In this document: piece after piece, positions 5,652-8,706 of the stretch | Numbering within the stretch: position 1 is the first letter of the stretch | How the letters are laid out: every line of letters starts with the position of its first letter | Source: an uncultured Oscillospiraceae bacterium | Lineage (GTDB): Bacteria; Bacillota; Clostridia; Oscillospirales; Oscillospiraceae | NCBI GenBank assembly: GCA_934561725.1 | Contig: CAKTGW010000019.1 | Coordinates: forward strand, 1 to 8,706 | DNA length: 8,706 bases | Reading direction: 5' to 3' | Position numbers and translations under genes: made by a program | The notes under the pieces: generated by a model | What the model was told of the DNA's origin: nothing | Database searches by the model: none | The model's input: only the letters and a program-made list of their open reading frames with translations

Positions 5652-6722
5652 ATGCTGGATAAATTGAAGCAGATCGAAGAAAAATATGTTGAGATCGAAG
5701 CGCGTATGGCGCAGCCGGAGGTCTATACGGTGCCGGCAGCCTATGCCAAATGCGCACGGGAGCAAAAAGAGCTTCAGCCTGTTGTGGAGGCCTACCGCAA
5801 ATATATGCAGTACCGTTCGGATATGGACGATGCACTGGAGATGATGAGCGACCCGGAAATGAAGGAGTTTGCTCAGGATGAGTTTGAAACGGCAAAAGCG
5901 GCAGCGGAGAACATGGAGGGGGAGCTGAAGCTTCTTCTTTTGCCCAGAGACCCCAATGATGAGCGAAATGTGGTCATGGAGATCCGCGGCGGCGCCGGCG
6001 GCGAAGAGGCTGCCCTGTTTGCAGGTGATCTCTATCGCATGTATTCCATGTACGCGGAGCGGCGCGGCTGGAAAACGGAAGTGGTCAATGTAAATGAGAC
6101 CGAACTGGGCGGCATCAAGGAGATCAGCTTCCTGATCGAAGGAGAGGGTGCCTGGTCACGCCTGAAGTTTGAATCCGGCGGACACCGCGTCCAGCGCGTC
6201 CCAGTGACAGAATCCTCCGGAAGGATCCAGACCAGCGCGGCCACAGTGGCCGTGCTCCCTGAAGCGGAAGAGGTAGAATTTGAGATCAATCCCGCGGATC
6301 TGCAGATCGATACCTTCCGTTCCTCCGGTGCCGGCGGACAGCACGTAAACAAAACGGAGAGTGCCATCCGTATCACCCATTTGCCTACAGGCGTTGTGGT
6401 CGAGTGTCAGGATGAGCGCAGCCAGTACAAAAATAAGGACAAGGCCATGAAAATTCTGCGCTCAAAGCTCTATGAGGCGGAGATGGAAAAGCAGAATGCG
6501 GCGATCGCAGCGGAGCGCCGCAGCCAGGTGGGATCCGGAGACCGCAGTGAGCGGATCCGCACCTACAATTTCCCACAGAACCGGGTGACGGATCACCGCC
6601 TGCAGGGAGATGCGAAGAATTTCAATATCAACACCATTATGGATGGAGATCTGGATGAGCTGATCGATGCGCTGGTTACGGCGGATCAGGCGGAAAAGCT
6701 CCGGGCGCAGGGGGATGAGTAA
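5652..6722 (+). CDS. prfA: Peptide chain release factor 1 (RF1)
   Basis: RF1 reads UAA and UAG stop codons in the ribosomal A site and triggers peptide release. The 356 residues from ATG 5652 match the normal length of about 355-360. The stop-codon-reading tripeptide PVT lies at 184-186 within [18 protein letters not shown], and the catalytic GGQ at 228-230 within [16 protein letters not shown]; its glutamine is the usual target of PrmC methylation. PVT rather than SPF at the tripeptide position separates it from RF2. An in-frame ATG at 5553 would add 33 residues, but they read through the hairpin and promoter and are not RF1-like; ATG 5652 has GAGG eight bases upstream and the typical [12 protein letters not shown] start. 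The next gene follows after 2 bases. The methylase gene prmC, often adjacent, is not in the window. Confidence 0.97.
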   Translation: MLDKLKQIEEKYVEIEARMAQPEVYTVPAAYAKCAREQKELQPVVEAYRKYMQYRSDMDDALEMMSDPEMKEFAQDEFETAKAAAENMEGELKLLLLPRDPNDERNVVMEIRGGAGGEEAALFAGDLYRMYSMYAERRGWKTEVVNVNETELGGIKEISFLIEGEGAWSRLKFESGGHRVQRVPVTESSGRIQTSAATVAVLPEAEEVEFEINPADLQIDTFRSSGAGGQHVNKTESAIRITHLPTGVVVECQDERSQYKNKDKAMKILRSKLYEAEMEKQNAAIAAERRSQVGSGDRSERIRTYNFPQNRVTDHRLQGDAKNFNINTIMDGDLDELIDALVTADQAEKLRAQGDE

Positions 6723-6724
6723 GA

Positions 6725-7936
6725 ATGCAGACCCGTATATTCACCCGTGAGAACATGGATGAGGCAGTAGAGACAGTCAAAGGCGGCGGATTGGTCGCCG
6801 TCCCCACGGAGACGGTGTACGGCCTCTGCGGCAATGGGCTGGATCCGGCGGCCGTACATGAGATCTATGAGCTTAAAGGCCGTCCGGAGGTAAAGCCGCT
6901 GAGCCTGATGGTGCACGATTTCACTCAGGCGGAGTGCTATTGCCATACGATACCGGAGGCGGCCTATGCGCTGGCAGAACGCTTTCTCCCCGGACCGCTG
7001 ACGATCATACTGCCGGCAAGGACAGACGTGGTGCCTTCGATCGTCCGGGCCGGAGGCGATACGCTGGGAATACGCTGCCCGGCGCATCCGCTCACGCTGG
7101 AGCTCCTGCGCAGGCTGGAGCTGCCGCTGGCCGGACCGTCGGCAAATCCGTCCGGTGCACCAAGCCCGAAAAGTGCGGAAGAGGTCATGGCTTATTTTTC
7201 GGGCAGCATCCCCGGCGTTCTGGACGGAGGACACTGCAGCGTCGGCGTGGAGAGCACGATTATCGATATGAGCTGTACACCCTATCGGATCCTTCGCACG
7301 GGAGCGCTCAGTGAGGAAGAGGTGTTCAGCGCGCTGACGGACAGCATGACCGTTCTGGGGATCACCGGAGGAACCGGCGCAGGCAAAACAACAGCGCTGG
7401 ATGCCGTAAGGGAGCTGGGCGGACTTGTGATCGACTGTGACGCCGTGTATCATGAATTGCTGCGCACGAATATGGATATGCTCAGTGAGATCGAGAAACG
7501 GTTTCCGGGAAGCGCGCCGGACGGAGTCCTGGACCGCAAGGCGCTGGGAACGATCGTATTTGCCGATGCTGCTGCGCTGCTGGATCTGAACGCGATCACA
7601 CATAAATATGTCCGGCAGGAGACGGAACGCCGGCTGAGAGAGTGGGCGCTTCGCGGCGGCCGCCTGGCGGCCATAGATGCGATCGCATTGTTTGAAAGCG
7701 GTATGGCCGAACGCTGTGCCGCAGTGGTGGGGATCACAGCGCCGCGGAATGTACGCATCCGCCGGCTGATGGAGCGTGAGGACATTTCGGCAGACTATGC
7801 GGCAAGCCGGATCGATGCACAGAAGCCGGACAGCTATTTTGAAGAAAACTGTGATCATATTCTGGTCAACGACGGCACGCTGGAGCAATTCCGGCAAAAG
7901 TGCCGCACACTGATATCTGCTTTGGCAGGGAGGTAA
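6725..7936 (+). CDS. Fusion of threonylcarbamoyl-AMP synthase (TsaC/YrdC) and dephospho-CoA kinase (CoaE)
   Basis: One uninterrupted 403-residue frame joins two enzymes. Residues 1-204 are a YrdC/TsaC domain, which makes threonylcarbamoyl-AMP from threonine, bicarbonate and ATP for t6A. They show PTETVYGL at 27-34, the KGRP substrate loop at 51-54 (K51, R53), PSAN at 138-141, GVEST at 174-178 and a typical end (ILRTGALSEEEV). The C-terminal Sua5 domain of long family members is absent. Residues 208-403 are CoaE, which phosphorylates dephospho-CoA in the last step of CoA synthesis. They show P-loop GITGGTGAGKTT at 212-223, VIDCDAVYHELL, LDRKALGTIVF, LFESGM, the IRRLMERE lid and AQKPDSYFEENCDHIL. 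Met208 sits exactly where a stand-alone CoaE would begin, but it has no well-placed ribosome binding site (GAGGAAGAGG ends 23 bases upstream), so a single fused protein is more likely. prfA ends 2 bases before the start. Confidence 0.92.
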   Translation: MQTRIFTRENMDEAVETVKGGGLVAVPTETVYGLCGNGLDPAAVHEIYELKGRPEVKPLSLMVHDFTQAECYCHTIPEAAYALAERFLPGPLTIILPARTDVVPSIVRAGGDTLGIRCPAHPLTLELLRRLELPLAGPSANPSGAPSPKSAEEVMAYFSGSIPGVLDGGHCSVGVESTIIDMSCTPYRILRTGALSEEEVFSALTDSMTVLGITGGTGAGKTTALDAVRELGGLVIDCDAVYHELLRTNMDMLSEIEKRFPGSAPDGVLDRKALGTIVFADAAALLDLNAITHKYVRQETERRLREWALRGGRLAAIDAIALFESGMAERCAAVVGITAPRNVRIRRLMEREDISADYAASRIDAQKPDSYFEENCDHILVNDGTLEQFRQKCRTLISALAGR

Positions 7937-7942
7937 GAAATT

Positions 7943-8706
7943 ATGGAAAATACACGTGAGGCATTGTTTTATGATCCGAAAAACGGATATGACCGCATAG
8001 ATGCGGAGGAAAAGGAAAGAATCTTTGACTACTGTGAGGGATATAAAGCGTTTCTGGACAGTGCGCGTACCGAGCGTCTTGCCGTTCGCACCGGCATTGA
8101 GATGGCGGAGCGGGCCGGCTTTGTAGAGTTCAGACGCGGCATGACCATGGCACCCGGCACAAAGGTCTATTCCTCCGTGCGGGGAAAGGCGTTGCTGCTG
8201 GCCGTTATCGGACAGGAGAGCCTGGAGCAGGGCTGCGTGATCGCTGCGGCACATGTGGATTCACCGCGGCTGGATCTGAAGCAGAATCCCATGTATGAGG
8301 ACACGGAGCTGGCTTATTTTAAGACCCATTATTACGGCGGGATCAAAAAATATCAGTGGACAGCGCTCCCACTGGAGCTGCACGGCGTAGTCGCGCTGAA
8401 GGGCGGACAAACCGTTGAGATCAGTATTGGCCATGAGCGGAATGAGCCGCAGTTCATTATTACGGATCTGCTGCCCCATCTGGCGGCGGATCAGAGCAAA
8501 AAGACGCTGTCTGAAGCGATCACCGGCGAGGGACTGAATATTCTGATCGGCTCTGTTCCTGCTGCCGAGGAGGGCGGCGACCGGGTAAAGCTGGCTCTGC
8601 TGCGTCTGCTGAACGAAAAATACGGCATCACAGAGGAAGATTTTCTCTCTGCCGATCTGAGTTCCGTACCTGCAAACGAGACGATAGATCATGGGCTGGA
8701 CCGCAG
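7943..8706 (+). CDS. M18 family zinc aminopeptidase (partial, 3' end outside window)
   Basis: The frame from ATG 7943 stays open to the window edge, giving the first 254 residues of a protein that would normally be about 420-480 long. It matches M18 aminopeptidases (aminopeptidase I / aspartyl aminopeptidase group), di-zinc cytoplasmic exopeptidases that trim N-terminal residues from peptides. The key stretch is AAAHVDSPRLDLKQNPMYED from residue 101: H104 is the expected first zinc ligand and D106 the neighbouring catalytic-site acid. It is followed by LAYFKTHYYGGIKKYQW and PLELHGVV, also typical of the family. The later zinc ligands (second half of the protein) lie outside the window. The start has AGGGAGGT (7927-7934), which overlaps the stop of the TsaC-CoaE gene, and the gap is only 6 bases, so it belongs to the prfA operon. 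Substrate preference cannot be read here. Confidence 0.93.
   Translation, partial: MENTREALFYDPKNGYDRIDAEEKERIFDYCEGYKAFLDSARTERLAVRTGIEMAERAGFVEFRRGMTMAPGTKVYSSVRGKALLLAVIGQESLEQGCVIAAAHVDSPRLDLKQNPMYEDTELAYFKTHYYGGIKKYQWTALPLELHGVVALKGGQTVEISIGHERNEPQFIITDLLPHLAADQSKKTLSEAITGEGLNILIGSVPAAEEGGDRVKLALLRLLNEKYGITEEDFLSADLSSVPANETIDHGLDR

Noticed and set aside
7346..7936. Separate coaE starting at Met208 within the fused frame
   Set aside because: There is no stop codon before it and no ribosome binding site at a workable distance, so a fused product is preferred. Internal initiation is not excluded.
6686..8254. 522-residue open frame on the - strand
   Set aside because: It is antisense to the TsaC-CoaE and M18 genes, both clearly coding on the + strand. 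It has no recognisable motif.
1..8706. CRISPR arrays, transposons, prophage, tRNA or rRNA genes
   Set aside because: Reading both strands gave no regularly spaced repeats, transposase motifs, terminal inverted repeats or recognisable RNA genes. The only direct repeat of note is the 16-bp pair at 153-184.

Overview
The window reads as a bacterial chromosome segment from the Bacillota, most likely class Clostridia and probably a Lachnospiraceae-like gut anaerobe. This rests on the strong AGGAGG-type ribosome binding sites, the tight same-strand packing, the housekeeping set and the style of the proteins; it is an inference from memory, not a database match. All genes lie on the + strand. I see no rRNA, tRNA, insertion sequence, phage gene or CRISPR array.

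Layout. (1) Positions 1-119 hold the end of a probable ribonuclease Z gene. (2) A 98-base spacer follows, carrying a perfect 16-bp tandem repeat. (3) tsaD, tsaE and tsaB form a compact operon for the t6A tRNA modification. (4) upp (uracil phosphoribosyltransferase) comes next, with a 45-residue membrane microprotein gene overlapping its stop codon (GTGA). That peptide carries a [16 protein letters not shown] motif resembling Na+-pumping decarboxylase beta subunits. A good Rho-independent terminator follows. (5) A new promoter drives a two-gene unit: an internally duplicated membrane protein of the DUF1538 type and an overlapping tandem-PII protein. (6) After a GC-rich hairpin and another likely promoter come prfA (release factor 1), a fused gene joining a TsaC/YrdC domain to a CoaE domain, and the start of an M18 aminopeptidase that runs off the window.

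How the genes work together. TsaC makes threonylcarbamoyl-AMP, and TsaB-TsaD-TsaE transfer the threonylcarbamoyl group to A37 of ANN-decoding tRNAs, so all four bacterial t6A enzymes are encoded within about 7.7 kb. RNase Z (tRNA 3' maturation) and RF1 (termination) keep the translation theme. The DUF1538/PII pair looks like a transporter or channel with its own PII-type sensor.

Most notable points: the linker-less TsaC-CoaE fusion; the hidden GGADGPT microprotein; the DUF1538/tandem-PII module of unknown substrate; and a sharp base-composition break inside tsaD (about 44% GC over 1-660, about 60% over 661-1020), which suggests a recombination mosaic or an assembly join.
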